Assembly (NCBI GenBank): GCA_036877525.1 | Contig: JAZGTH010000015.1 | Span: 6,533,001-6,597,000 of the forward strand | Direction: 5' to 3' | Length of the DNA: 64,000 bases | Source: Chromobotia macracanthus | Lineage: Eukaryota > Chordata > Actinopteri > Cypriniformes > Botiidae | Shown here: one piece after another, positions 46,716 through 58,660 of the stretch | Layout of the letters: every line of letters starts with the position of its first letter | Numbering within the stretch: the stretch's first letter is position 1 | The notes under the pieces: model-generated | Seen by the model: only the letters and a program-made list of their open reading frames with translations | Told to the model about the DNA's origin: nothing | Database searches by the model: none | Program-made: the position numbers and the translations under genes

Positions 46716-49700
46716 ATGGCTGGCTCTTCTACTAACATGAGGCTACGACTGCCTCTGTTATGCATCATCTTGGAGGTCATTCTCATCATCCTCTTTGGAG
46801 TACTAGTGGAGTACGACACAGACACCGATGCCAAGAAGTGGAATGCAAACGGAACCCACAGTGGCTCTGATTATCAGAATGCATTCTACTATCGTTATCC
46901 CAGTAAGTGACACTGAGACAGGAGACCCAGCTAACAATTTTAGGGTGTAAGAATGTTTCTGTAACGTTTATATTAAGTAATAAAAACATTAAAGTCGTTT
47001 TAATACATTAGACATTGTATTAACTTTATTGCTTGGTTATATGAAACATTTTTTAAATTCTATAACATTTTTAAAACGTTCCACTAACAGTTTTAGAATA
47101 ACATATATGATATATGTGATACATAACAATTTTCTACTAACAGTACTGCAAGAACATTTGATACATAACATTAAAAAAATTCTACTAACAGTACTGCAAG
47201 AATGTTTTGATAACTTTGAGAAAACCTTTAACACTCTGAGAACATTGCCTGGAGGTGCCTGCATAATGATGTCGGGAGAGAAAAATGTGTGTATGTGTGG
47301 AGGAAGAAACAATGAATGAGAACACTGAAGTTTTGTGTAGAAGACTAGCAAAATTCGGCCTGATTTTTTTTAATATTCAGCACTGCTGAGATGAAATGTC
47401 CTCAACTTAGGACTTGGAATTCACAAACTTGTAGTTTATGGGGTACAGGGTACAAGTTACTGTTAAGAAGATATTCTAAGCATCTGAAATTAGGTAATAA
47501 TTAAAATGTACATGATTAAATCATTGAAATGTCCAATAAATCTATGTAGTGTTCTAGTAGAAACACAAATGGCTGTTTCAGTTTGATAACTGAGAAATGT
47601 TTGATTGATAATCTTTGAAGCGTGTTTGACGATGCAAATAAACATTGGTCTAAACTGTGTAACCTGAGTTTTTGTTGTTTGACTGGTTTAGGTAAAGCAG
47701 GTTTAAATTTCTTTATGAACTTGATCTCTTCAAAATTATGATTGATTGTTTGTGGTTGACTGTCTCATTTCACAAGCAATACAGACACACCACTACAGGT
47801 GCAGGGTGTGAACCTTTTTTAACATCTGCACAAGCTCTACATTAACTGAACTGAGACATTTCACAACAGTATCACATCCCACGTATCCAGAATGTCTCTA
47901 TGAATGATGAGTTTAAAATCCAGACAAGTTCCTTAGAGGGAAAACAACGTGTGGGGGTATATTTCCAACCCAGTTAGTATTTTCAAACCCACTTTGGGTT
48001 TGAAAAATACTCAGTGTTTTTAAACGGGTTTTTATCTTTTAATCTGTTGGTCTTTTGTTTGTGATTTCGACCACTTCCATGTTTCACCACCTGTTATCTA
48101 TGTTTGTTTTTCGCTTCATAACAATGCAGAGAAATAGCTGTTTAGTTCACAGTAACTTGCTGTTTTTTTATTGGTTGGTGTGGTTTAAGGCATTCCCATG
48201 CACTTAGATAAACTGTTTACGAGTTGCTAAAGAAGAAAAAGTGAGTACAGGGTATGTTTGCCAACAGGGGCTGTGCCATCCTCGTTTGTGCCCAGGTCAA
48301 TGGCCTGTTGCCTGGCAACAGTATAATTGCTTCAAAGAAGTGAAATAGTTGAATGAATAGCTCTACACAGAGAAGAACACAGGGGTTAATGTCTGGTTCA
48401 GTGTGCCCATAATGTCACATTGACCTTAAATAGCTCCCATGATAGATCTGTTGTAAAGGGTGCAACTAAAAATATGTCAAGAGCAACAGCTTTCCCTGTG
48501 ATTGCACAAAATCAGATCAATGATAAATTACAATGAGATTACTTGTAATAATGTAATGTGAGGGAAACAATAGGAAAACAACTAAAGGTGACTGTATATG
48601 TTTCAGGTTTTCAGGATGTGCATGTAATGATCTTCGTGGGTTTCGGGTTCCTGATGACATTTCTGCAGCGTTATGGATTCAGCAGTGTGGGATTTAACTT
48701 TCTCATCGCAGCCTTTTCCCTACAGTGGGCCACACTAATGCAGGGTTTCTTCCACGGCATGGACCACGGCAAGATCCATGTGGGCGTGGAAAGGTAAAAC
48801 CTGAATCCCACATTCCAAATTAAAAAAAAGACATACATTGGCTTTCAAGGCTATGATCACAGTGAGGTTTGAAGGACAGTAGCTAAAATATTTTTTGGGA
48901 CCTACCAAATATGGTCATTTAACTCATTAAAGTAGTGATTTATAACAAACAAACAGCTAAAACAATTTCTTTGGTAACTGTTTCAAGTTCCAACACAAGA
49001 TTTTTGTCTCTTATTTATGGACGTTCTGCTACATTTGCTGCTGCTGTGACTGCATGTCTGTAACTGGATTACAGCTGAACACAGCACCACCAGGTGGAGG
49101 TCTCAGTGCAGCAGCTGACTATGCTGTATAGCCTGTTACACACAACCACACACAGTTACTCATAGTGAATATGTTTCTTTAACAGTATGATAAATGCAGA
49201 CTTCTGCACCGGTTCAGTGCTGATTTCATTTGGTGCTGTTCTGGGAAAGACCAGTCCTGTGCAGCTGCTTGTTATGGCTATTTTCGAGGTGACATTGTTT
49301 GCTGTCAATGAGTTCATCCTGCTTTCTGTTCTTGGGGTGAGTATGGACACGCAATCTGTCTGATTTACTAAAGCACTTATCACTCAAATGCCACTTGGAA
49401 AGAAAATGATTACTGGGATATCCGAGTTCTTTAAATTGTTTCTAGTTTGACAATTTCCTTAGTTTTAAAATATGTAGCACTTTAATTATCTAAACACAGG
49501 ACATGTATCGCATATGCAAAATAGTTAAATGCATATTGATTTTATAATATGTTTAATTTAATTTTTCATACGCTTAAAATCAGGCCATACGTGTAAAGCC
49601 ATTATGAATTAGTCAGTGTAGATGTCTTTCTAAAAAAAGTTTAATACATTTTCTGCTAAATGCATGTGCCTATAATAGGTGGCAATATATACATGTATTT

Positions 49701-52190
49701 ACATACAGCTGAATATATACATATCAATTATATACATATACATATTATATTATACATTACATTATACATTTTACTCTATATACATTTATGAGTGTCATTA
49801 TAACAGTAACTGAAAATAAATAGAAATGTATATGGTACCTATAGGCTAATGACGCTGGAGGATCTATGACCATCCATACATTTGGTGCATACTTTGGCCT
49901 GATGGTGACCCGTGTTCTGTACAGGCCGAACTTGGACAAGAGCAAACACAGGAACTCGTCTGTCTACCACTCTGACCTCTTTGCAATGATCGGTGAGTTA
50001 CATAAATGCTTAAAAAACGAGTTAAAATTTTGACCTGTGGTCTGCCAAACTGCTGCTTTTCATTTGTCAAACTTTGAACAGGGATTTGAAACAAATATTG
50101 CATTAATTCTCTATTCTGATCAGGTACCATCTATCTGTGGATGTTCTGGCCCAGCTTCAACTCGGCTGTTACAGGTTATGGGGACCCCCAGCACAGAACT
50201 GCAATGAACACTTACTACTCTTTGGCTGCCTGCACTCTGGCTACATTTGCTTTCTCTGCCCTAGTCAACCATGAAGGCAAATTGGACATGGTGAGCACCT
50301 TCTTGTGGTCATATTTAAAATTGCATTAGAACCTGCCGCATTGTTTTGGAGGGCTGGTCTTTTCCAAAACAACTTAACGTGGCTTTCGAGGAATACATGT
50401 TATACGTTTGCGTGTTCCCTGGGAATCGAAGCTGCATCGAAGCACCAGCTGAGCTACAGGAACCTTTCCGCTTATTTCTCTCAGGGTATACCCAGCTAAC
50501 TATTTTAGGTTGTAAGAACATATTCCATTAAATAATATAAATGTTAAAAATGTTATTTTGAAAGTTTTCAGAAAGTTCAAAACATTAACCTTAGTGCTTT
50601 GTTATAAGAACGGTATTCAAAACGTTTTTTTTAAATCTGTGACATTTAAAGCGTTCCACTAACTTAAGAATAATGTTTTTGATATATGAATTTAACGTTA
50701 AAAACATTCTACTAATGTTCTGCAAACATTCCTTGTTGGCTGGGTATGAAATACTCTGGTTATTGTTGGCTCTGTCTTTATCTGTTGTTGGCTCTATCTC
50801 CAGGTTCACATCCAGAATGCTGCTCTGGCAGGTGGCGTTGCTGTGGGAACAGCCGGAGAGATGATGCTGACTCCTTTTGGCTCCATGATTGTGGGATTCC
50901 TGGCTGGAACTATTTCAGTATTGGGATACAAATACCTCACGGTTAGTAACAAACACTTACAAATCTAAAACTCAGACACGCAGTTCTAAACACACATAAA
51001 GCCTGAGTCTCACATGTGAATTCTGTTGTATACCCTGCCAGCCGATTTTGGAAGAGAAACTGAAGATTCAGGACACTTGTGGCATTCATAACCTGCACGG
51101 AATGCCAGGAGTTCTGGGAGCAGTGGTGGGCGCCGTCACAGCTGCACTGGCATCCAAGAATGTGTATGGAGATGGGTGAGTCAGTAATTAGTATGTACAG
51201 TATATCTTTGTATAATGGTCTTTGTATAATGGTTTATGATTATGTTAATGATTTGGTCAGCAAACACTAAACAGTATCGTTAATACTGTTTATTCACTGT
51301 TAATACTGTTCATACTTGTAGTTTATAATATTAATATGCAAAATCTAACAATGAATAACACTGTGATATAAATGTTATGTGAAAATGTAATTAAGCAGGT
51401 AAAGTGTTTGCCATTACATCTATGAAAACCTATTCTATGGGCAGATTCTTAGTTGTCAACATATCTTTTAACACAGATTGGAAGATGTGTTTACGAGCAG
51501 TAAATCTGGCGAGTGGACTGCTGAACATCATGGTGGGATGCAGGGAATTTCTCTGGCTGTCACGCTCGGAATGGCTCTGGTCGGTGGTCTGCTTACAGGT
51601 GGGTGTACAGCTGTGGTGATCTGTGTGTTTGCTGCTTGTGCTTGCATGTGCAGTATGTATAAGTGTGTTAACTTGAGTCTGCATGCAGTACATTGTGATT
51701 CTTATCTCACATACGTATAACAATATGTGCTCACTACTTAGGATTCATTCTGAAGCTGCCAATCTACGGTGCTCCTCCAGATACTCACTGCTTTGAAGAT
51801 GCTATTTACTGGGAGGTAAAGAGAAAACTGTTTAAATTAATCTTTTTAATCATTTTATATTTTATACAATTTTGCATTTTATATCAAGTCTGTGTTTAAA
51901 CAAAGTGATCCTTAACTCCTTTATTATTGTAATGATTTTAATTCATGTAATTATTAGGCAACATTACATTGAGTGGTAATCAAGTGCAATTATTGGAACA
52001 CGTATAAACTGCTGCATTGAAATGAGTTGAGATGACCGACGTATAATATGCAGAGACTGTATACGTTTATCAACACTAAGTTTTGGTTTGTGCTGTAATC
52101 TGTCTGTTTCAGGTACCAGGGGAGGAGGAGGGTCACAATGAGCTTACTGAAGTGGGCACGCCAGACGAAGTGGAAAAACTCAGCAGCTAA
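46716..52190 (+). CDS. rhbg: Rh type B glycoprotein, ammonia channel
   Basis: Ten coding exons: 46716-46902, 48607-48793, 49186-49336, 49845-49992, 50124-50290, 50804-50941, 51042-51175, 51477-51598, 51742-51815, 52113-52190 (461 aa, all phases agree; usual family length 440-480). It is a multi-pass Amt/Rh membrane protein that conducts NH3/NH4+ and possibly CO2; in fish Rhbg acts mainly at the basolateral side of gill epithelium. The first helix is followed by an extracellular loop with an N-glycosylation site (NGT). Conserved blocks are [21 protein letters not shown] (exons 1-2), NDAGGSMTIHTFGAYFG with the first pore histidine (His186), and CGIHNLHGMPG with the second (His345). These are the twin-His pair of the channel. 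The acidic C-terminal tail (EEEGHNEL) is cytosolic. The start is the first ATG of the exon, followed by a basic residue and a hydrophobic helix. Similarity favours Rhbg over Rhcg, but I could not align them. Confidence 0.92.
46926..47258 (+). mobile_element. CCCAGC-family MITE copy 6
   Basis: Left end ACCCAGCTAACAATTTTAGG. The body contains a doubled segment (two copies of TTCTACTAACAGTACTGCAAGAA about 60 bases apart), so this copy has an internal tandem duplication. The right end is CTGAGAACATTGCCTGG. rhbg intron 1. Confidence 0.8.
47975..48012. repeat. Inverted repeat (hairpin) in rhbg intron 1
   Basis: AGTATTTTCAAACCC and GGGTTTGAAAAATACT are near-perfect inverted copies around a 4-base loop. 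Confidence 0.7.
49086..49099 (+). promoter_or_regulatory. Candidate CTCF site
   Basis: CCACCAGGTGGAGG fits most of the CTCF core. Intronic in rhbg. Confidence 0.35.
50395..50466 (-). repeat. tRNA-derived SINE fragment (copy 5)
   Basis: Only the tRNA-like head remains (TGTTCCCTGGGAATCGAAGC ... CAGCTGAGCTACAGGAAC). It lies in rhbg intron 5, about 20 bases from the next MITE. Confidence 0.7.
50489..50746 (+). mobile_element. CCCAGC-family MITE copy 7 (both ends intact)
   Basis: The best-bounded copy: left end TACCCAGCTAACTATTTTAG, right end CCTTGTTGGCTGGGTA. Both ends are bordered by TA, which suggests TA target sites. It defines the family as about 260 bp with short inverted ends. Confidence 0.85.
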
Positions 52191-53110
52191 AGGACCTGCT
52201 TTTCACCTGTTTGCATTTGTTCATGATAACGTGCAGGCTGTTAAAAAAATCCTATCACCTGTGATGTTCTCTGCAGGTGTGATTTATTTTACAGATGCTC
52301 AAAATGCTCATGAAACAACAAACCCTGTTCCATTATTGTTATTATTATTATATGTTATCATATAAAACAATTATTTGCCCAATGTATCCGAGGAACGTTA
52401 AGAGTGTACAACCCTTAGCTCAAGGCAGTGTTGCGTCATTTACAGTCATTGGTCTCCTACAAAGTTCCTCCAACCTCCACTAGATGGTGATGCAGAGCTG
52501 CCTACGGCTCTAAAGTACTGCGATCATCTTCATAAAAGAAATGTCATTTAACAATATATGTAACATTACAGAGTTTTGTGTTTTTTCTTCATTTACATTT
52601 TTTTGCAAAGACGGACTATCTGCCTTGAGATATTTTGAAATATATTTTTGTTTTGTATTCATTTTTGTTTTGATTCAATAAGGTGCACCTGGAATCTTTT
52701 ATTTCCTACAGCATAAAAATTGTCTGAGAATTACAAATGAATTTAATGTATCCTACGAGTTTTAACTTTTATGAGTACATTTTTCCCCAGCTTAGATAGC
52801 AAATGTCCAGTTTTTTTCTGAATTGTATCACATGTGAAAATATAAACAAACACGGTGATGATGAACGTGTTATTATAATTAGAATATTTTTAAAAAAGGA
52901 TAAACATTTTGGCTGTATGTTAAATGTACATAGTTGAATGTCAGATGCAGTTGTTTGAAAAGAATATGAGAAAACAAATATTTCTGAACTGTTTCTACAC
53001 CTGAACCTGAGCAACAAATTCTGTACGCAATGGCATTTAAATAAATTGTTCAAATATTTGTACTGTTTATAATTTTGTTCAAAATGTGTATTTTTTTTAA
53101 TAATTAAAAA
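52191..53110 (+). other. rhbg 3' UTR and downstream DNA
   Basis: AT-rich, no coding signal. An AATAAA at 53040-53045 could end the rhbg transcript; CAATAAGG near 52677 is a weaker, earlier candidate. Confidence 0.5.
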
Positions 53111-53520
53111 GTGTGTCGACGAAAACAATATTGCATGAGTCGAGAAGCAAACGAGTTTATAAACTGGCCGTCATACTGGCGTGTGTTTGCATTCCGCTCG
53201 ACGTTCAACAACAACAACGTCAAATCGCCACCATTCCCAGATTCCCAAAGAAAGCCTTTCATTTATGAACGCTTACAATCACGACGGAAAGGGTTAACGA
53301 AACGTCCAGATGGTCTCCGTCGCGTAATTAGCACAGTTTCACTTTCGAGGATCAAACGGAGAAGAACAAGCGGGGGTCTTGTTTTGATAGCGCGTTATTA
53401 GGAGCGCCTGGAGCCCCTTTTCATTCGCTCGGTGCTTGTTTTACAGAGACGTGAACCGGCGCCGAGGTCTTTTCCCAGGCCTGAGACAGGTGGACAGCTG
53501 GAACGTGAATAGGCGCTAAC
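53111..53520. other. CpG-enriched segment, no gene assigned
   Basis: CpGs are much denser than in the flanks (CGTCGCG, GCGCGTT, CCGGCGCCGAGG). A 96-codon open frame at 53111-53401 has no family similarity and biased Arg/Lys content, so I do not call it. It may be a regulatory island or the first exon of an unseen transcript. Confidence 0.35.
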
Positions 53521-53751
53521 GCTGAAGTGCTTAATTGCGCTTTATAATCAGCAGAAATAAGGAGACCTAACTGCACGTAATGGGGCATTTACATACTTGA
53601 TTTGTTTGTTTTATTTGAAACGAATCTTGAAAAGATTAAAACGTGAAACTGTGTGCTAGAGATTGAAGTCCATGTGGTTGCACACTTAATAAATCTGTGA
53701 ATCATCATTTGCACATTGCAATTGTTTTTAAAACTAGGTACTTGCCAGATA

Positions 53752-53858
53752 ACAGGGAACGTTTTCTAAATGTTGTATCAATGTTATCAAAAACGTTGCA
53801 GTAATGTTAGAACTTTATAAGGCTATATATCATATATATGATATATGTGATATAGCCA
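53752..53858 (-). mobile_element. CCCAGC-family MITE copy 8 (fragment) with palindrome
   Basis: It holds GGGAACGTTTTCTAAATG, GTTATCAAAAACGTTGCAGTA and ATGTTAGAA of the family in reverse, then a perfect-looking AT palindrome around GGCTATAT ... ATATAGCC (53820-53857). Confidence 0.55.
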
Positions 53859-54210
53859 GCAATGAGATCAAGCTTTTTCTCTACTGTGGTTTTATAATCA
53901 ATTGTTCTAATTGGGATCTGATAGGTTGTCTGGGGATCCATTTTCTTCTGTCAGCATGTCCCGTCTCTGCGGGTCAGTGGGAGTGTGTGCTGAGGGAAAG
54001 GTCTTGTGTGAGCGTTGAAAGCCTGTCTGTATGGGGAGAGTGCTTCTCTTTAGCTCACATTAACAGGATTACAGACAGACTGTGCTCAGAGGCCACGGTC
54101 CCTTTCAACCGTAGGCCTCCCTCTGATCAATGCTCACACAAACAGCACAATGGGAGAAATAGAGAGAGAGGTAGTGGATTACAAATACAATTATACAAAT
54201 ATATTTATTT

Positions 54211-54330
54211 GAAGGAATAGATCACCCAAAATTGAAATTTCTCTCATACTTTACTCACCCTCATGTCATCCCAGATGTACATGGCTTTCTTTCTTCAGCT
54301 GAACACAGTCTATCGATAAGTTATCTTAAG
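54211..54330 (+). repeat. 'AGTTCACCCAAA' repeat, copy 4
   Basis: GGAATAGATCACCCAAAATTG, then TACTTTACTCACCCTCATGTC and ATGGCTTTCTTTCTTCAGCTG: the standard layout of this repeat. Confidence 0.8.
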
Positions 54331-55514
54331 TAATATCGTGATTCTTCCCAGCTTTGTAATGGCATTAATTAGTGCCCGGAATTTTGAAATTCATAAAAGT
54401 AATAAATATGACTCCAGTAAACGTCGTCTGAAGTGAAACAATACATTTGTGAAAGAGAATGATTAATGTTTTGAGCTTATTACTTTCCCAATCTTTGTAA
54501 CTGCGTTGAATGTACAGCAAGAACAGGGTGTATTCTGTTCCGTTTTTAATTTGATTTGATTGCACACATAACATTAAAACTTTTACACTGTGTGTTTTAA
54601 TAAAGACTGATAAAATCTGTGCTGGTTCCAGAAGTCTCCTGTCAGCAGACTTATGTGAGGTTTAAATGTCTTATACTTTAGCTAGTGAAGGTGTTGTGAT
54701 CTGAATGAAACTGCACACAACAGAATCAGGCCACTGTGGTGACATAGTGAAGCTCACACCTGCTCCGCCATGGGCACCAAAGAGGTTAATTAAACAGAGC
54801 AGACCAGGAACAAAATGAACAACTAAAAGAAAAACGAACTGTCTATTTCACCATCAAAAGCAAAACACTGCAAAAAAAACTACACTGTAAAAAAATGTAC
54901 TGGTAATGTTCTGCTTTTTTCTGTCTATTAATTTCACTGACATTTCCATTACCCTAAAACACAACGCAATGCAGTGCAACATTTGAAATACAGGTAAAAT
55001 CAGCTGTAAAAAATCAATATGGAAAATTCCTTCATATTAATAAAATAAATTGTACCCCATTTTAACAGATTTTTATGGTGTAACATGAATATCTTTTAGA
55101 CAATAGCAAATATGTTCAGTCCAATAAAACTGAATATATGCTCGTCATATTGCTGCGGTGATTAAGAGATTTTCAGTTCTAATGCAGCTCTCACAAGCCC
55201 TCCCTCAGGGACCATTACATTCAAAGAAGACAACAAAAGCTCTGACAAAGTCCTTTAGGGAGAGAGGATTGCTGGACACAGAGGGGACATAAAACCCCTT
55301 TCCGACCCCCTTGTGCTCCCCACCTTGGCCAACTGCATCCACACGCATGCTTGACATTGTGGGAGGCGTGAACCTGGTCAAAGGTCAGTCGGGGTCAAGT
55401 GGGGTGAGGCCATCATAGAGTCTTAATTGAGTAGGTGCTGTTAAATAAGGACATGACAGTGGAGGGGCTGTTATCTGGCTGGACTGATAGAGTGGGTCAT
55501 TATTACCTGACTAA

Positions 55515-55825
55515 TAGGGAATGTTCTTAGAACATTGGGTAATGTTCTTTAAAAGTTAGTAACGTTAGTAAAACTTTTTTTACATTATATATGTTGTATA
55601 TCAAAAACACTATTCTTAACTTGGGATTGGAATGTTTCAAAAACATTACAGAATTGCAACAGAAGGTTTGAATAATGTTCTTATAACTAAACAGTAACAT
55701 TAATACAACATCTGAAAATTTGACATTTTTTGAACTTTCAAAATAACCTTTTTTAACATTGTTTTACTTAATGGAAATGTTATGGAAATATTCTTACAAC
55801 TTAAACTTGTTTGCTGGGTAGGGAT
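55515..55825 (-). mobile_element. CCCAGC-family MITE copy 9 (inverted)
   Basis: Full-length in reverse: AGGGAATGTTCTTAGAAC at the left, ATGGAAATGTTATGGAAAT near the right, and a terminus reading TTGTTTGCTGGGTA. Confidence 0.8.
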
Positions 55826-56734
55826 TAGAAGACATATGACTGTGTATGGATTTATCTTATAGGCTATATAGAGAACATCTACAAGATGCCAAGAATTAAA
55901 AAAGAATGAATTTCAAGGATGGCCATTATTATTCAGCTGGGGAACTTCATGTGGGTATGGAGAGCAAATAGAGAGAGAGAACTGCTGTATGCGGTTTGCA
56001 ATAAGGATTAATTCTTTCCTATTTACTCTTCTCCCTACATCCCTTAAGCAAATTCGGTGAATGCTGTTTTATCAGATGCCCATTTGCATGATAGCAAGAA
56101 GCAACACACTTGCAGCTGCTCCAAACACTGTTAATGTATACACTCATTTATACAACCTTGTGTTCAAATCCTCAGCACCTTCAAAACCCTACAGACAAAT
56201 ACACATTCTTAAATACAAATATAAACATAAAACATGAATTGTGTTCCCAAAAAGAGCACAAAGAGTGACTTACACCAGCAAATCAAACATATATGTACAT
56301 ACACACAAATCAATTCATTCACAGTCTTTCTCTCTCACACACACACACACCATGATTCGCAGCCCCTCCGCACCTTCCTGTCGTAATTAAAACAGGAGGT
56401 GTCTCCACAATGTTCTTTTGTCTTAGTGCAGCATGGTGAGAGAAAGGAGTCCAGTGGCTGCATATTAATGAGACTGGGTGTCCGTGCATGGGCTACATGA
56501 GCAGAGGAAATGAACAACACTGGCACTATTTTCCCTCCTCCTAGGCTTGTGGAAGGTTACATCATGTGCCAAATTACCTCCGGCCACACAGGGCTGCCAG
56601 CGGTGTGGAAATGAGCACCATGCATTGAGGGAATGAGTAAGAGGTATAACTAGGCTGCTGGTGTGTGTGTGGGTTTGTGTTAGAGATGCGTGAGAATGCA
56701 GTAAATAGGTGAGTGATTGTGTGACCTATTTTAG

Positions 56735-56748
56735 CCACTAGGTGGCGT
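56735..56748 (+). promoter_or_regulatory. Candidate CTCF site
   Basis: CCACTAGGTGGCGT matches the CTCF core at essentially all informative positions. It lies downstream of rhbg in gene-poor DNA. Confidence 0.5.
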
Positions 56749-57528
56749 CACAGAGCTGGTGTTTGTTTGTCTATATAGCACCTGACAGAGCTTCACTGCT
56801 GTTTGTCTGTTATTCTAAAGACCAGACATTTACAGATGGACACACACTGCACATCCATTTCTCTGCTTTTATTGAAAAAAACATATGAAAATTATGTTCA
56901 TTTTAAAATGGCAGTATATATATATGTTTGTACTGTCTACATTATACTGGAATGCTTAATTTAGCTGACAGCTAGCTTCGGGTGAAGTGTGCACATGATA
57001 ATGTAGGTTTGGCAACCTTTCAATGTCTTTTTTACCTCCTACCCAAAGCCATTGTAAAAGCATGGAATCATACAGTATATTAGACTGTACAAGAAGAAAG
57101 TGCTTATGAATATTCTCATATATAGCCAAATATAGATTTCTGTATGGGCACATATCTGTGTTGTTGTTTTGTTATTATACACACACAATTGTAATCAAAA
57201 TTTTGTTTCAGTATTCTGTAAAGCTGCTTTTGAAATTCTGTGTTTTTAATGAAAGTAATGAAAAAGTGATATATACGTTGCAAATAAAAATGACCTGACT
57301 TCACACACATTTGTGCACCTATAACCTTCTTATGAATACACACTTACATACCATCTCACAGTCATGAATGTATGTATATAGTTCAACACAGCACACACAC
57401 ATCCACAAACACAGCGTCCCACAATGCTGTGAAATTGTTTCTTTTTGGTTTGTAGACACATAAAAAGAACACAAAAACACTTGCAAGCATACCGCCAATG
57501 TTACCATGCAGCTCACACTCTCTCTCAA

Positions 57529-57551
57529 ACACACACACACACACACACACT
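57529..57551. repeat. (CA)n microsatellite
   Basis: A pure CA run of about 11 units. Confidence 0.9.
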
Positions 57552-58257
57552 TTCTCACACAGCCACTTCCTGAGGAGGCATTTTAGGCTTGAGAGATTGG
57601 ATGTCTATCTTTGGCTCTCAGTTCTAAGCGCCCTGTGTGAGTGTGTGAGGGGCCTGAATATGAGCAAACTGCCGCCTACTCCGGCCATGACCCACAATCC
57701 CTCACAATGCCCCCATTCTCTGGACTGAAAGACTCCATCAGCCGCAGAGGCCAGCTCTCTATATGACGCCTCCCAGGATGGCATACAGAGAGGGGCATTG
57801 CTGCCAGGAAACCATGGACCTGGCAGAAAGGGCCAGTGAAGCTGAGGGTGTGAGAAAGAGAGAGGGAGAGTGCTGAAAGAGAGAGCGGAGAGATAGAAAG
57901 ATAGGCTTGCCAAGAGATGCCAAGTGTTTTGTATATGCCAATGCTGCTCAAAGCTCATTAGTCTGACTCTTTGTGCCACGCTGCTCTCTGCTATGAGGGG
58001 ATGTCTAGCTCGCTTTAGGCCTGACAGCAACAGCACTTACTGGGTCTGGGTGGATCAGTCTGGATCTGGAGAGAGATGGGAGTATGTCCCACAAAAACAG
58101 ATTTCATATTATTTGATTAGTATTTAAATATTATTTATTTACATTTAATGTAAACAGAGTTCTTGCAGGCACATTTTAATTGCCTTTTTCAAATAGCCAC
58201 AAAAATGTTCTTATATAAAAACATTCAGTTAAATCGTGGATTAAAGGTTTTTAGATG

Positions 58258-58340
58258 GAAGAACAGAATCTGAACTGCTGAATAGAACAGAATGAAATGG
58301 AATTGAACAGAATAGAATGAAATGGAACAGAATAGAATAT
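58258..58340 (+). repeat. GAACA/GAATA minisatellite
   Basis: Irregular tandem units of GAACA, GAATA and GAAATG (for example TAGAACAGAATGAAATGGAA) cover about 80 bases. Confidence 0.75.
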
Positions 58341-58604
58341 TGCATTTATTTATTGTTTCAGACCATGGTTATTTACTCTGAATATAAAACACAATAAAAC
58401 AAGGAAAAAATATTTCTTTTTCTTTGTTTTCAAGCCAGTTTTCTTTGTTTTCAAGTTTCAAGTAAACAGACAACCCTGAGTTTGGGCATAAACACACAGC
58501 TCAGAGTGCCCGGGAGAAATCTCTATGTGTGCAGGCACAGGTCAGGGGCTGTTGCCATTGAAGGGGTAGGGCAGCCTGGCAGGGGGGCATAGGGGGTCCA
58601 GGTG

Positions 58605-58660
58605 GGGCATTAATCTCGGAGAGGATTAATCTAATCATCTAGTGATCCAATGATGAATCA
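58605..58660 (+). promoter_or_regulatory. Cluster of bicoid-type homeodomain sites
   Basis: TAATC-type cores (Otx/Pitx class) occur at 58611, 58623-58631 (GGATTAATC, two inverted cores) and 58632-58636. They sit within a longer stretch of mixed composition. Candidate enhancer only. Confidence 0.3.

Noticed and set aside
53111..53401. 96-codon basic open frame as a gene
   Set aside because: No similarity to any family I know. The CpG-rich composition reduces stop codons by itself.
57605..58036. 143-codon minus-strand open frame (with two overlapping frames)
   Set aside because: Three frames on the same strand are open here because of a Ser/Leu-rich composition. No domain, start context or splice pattern is convincing.
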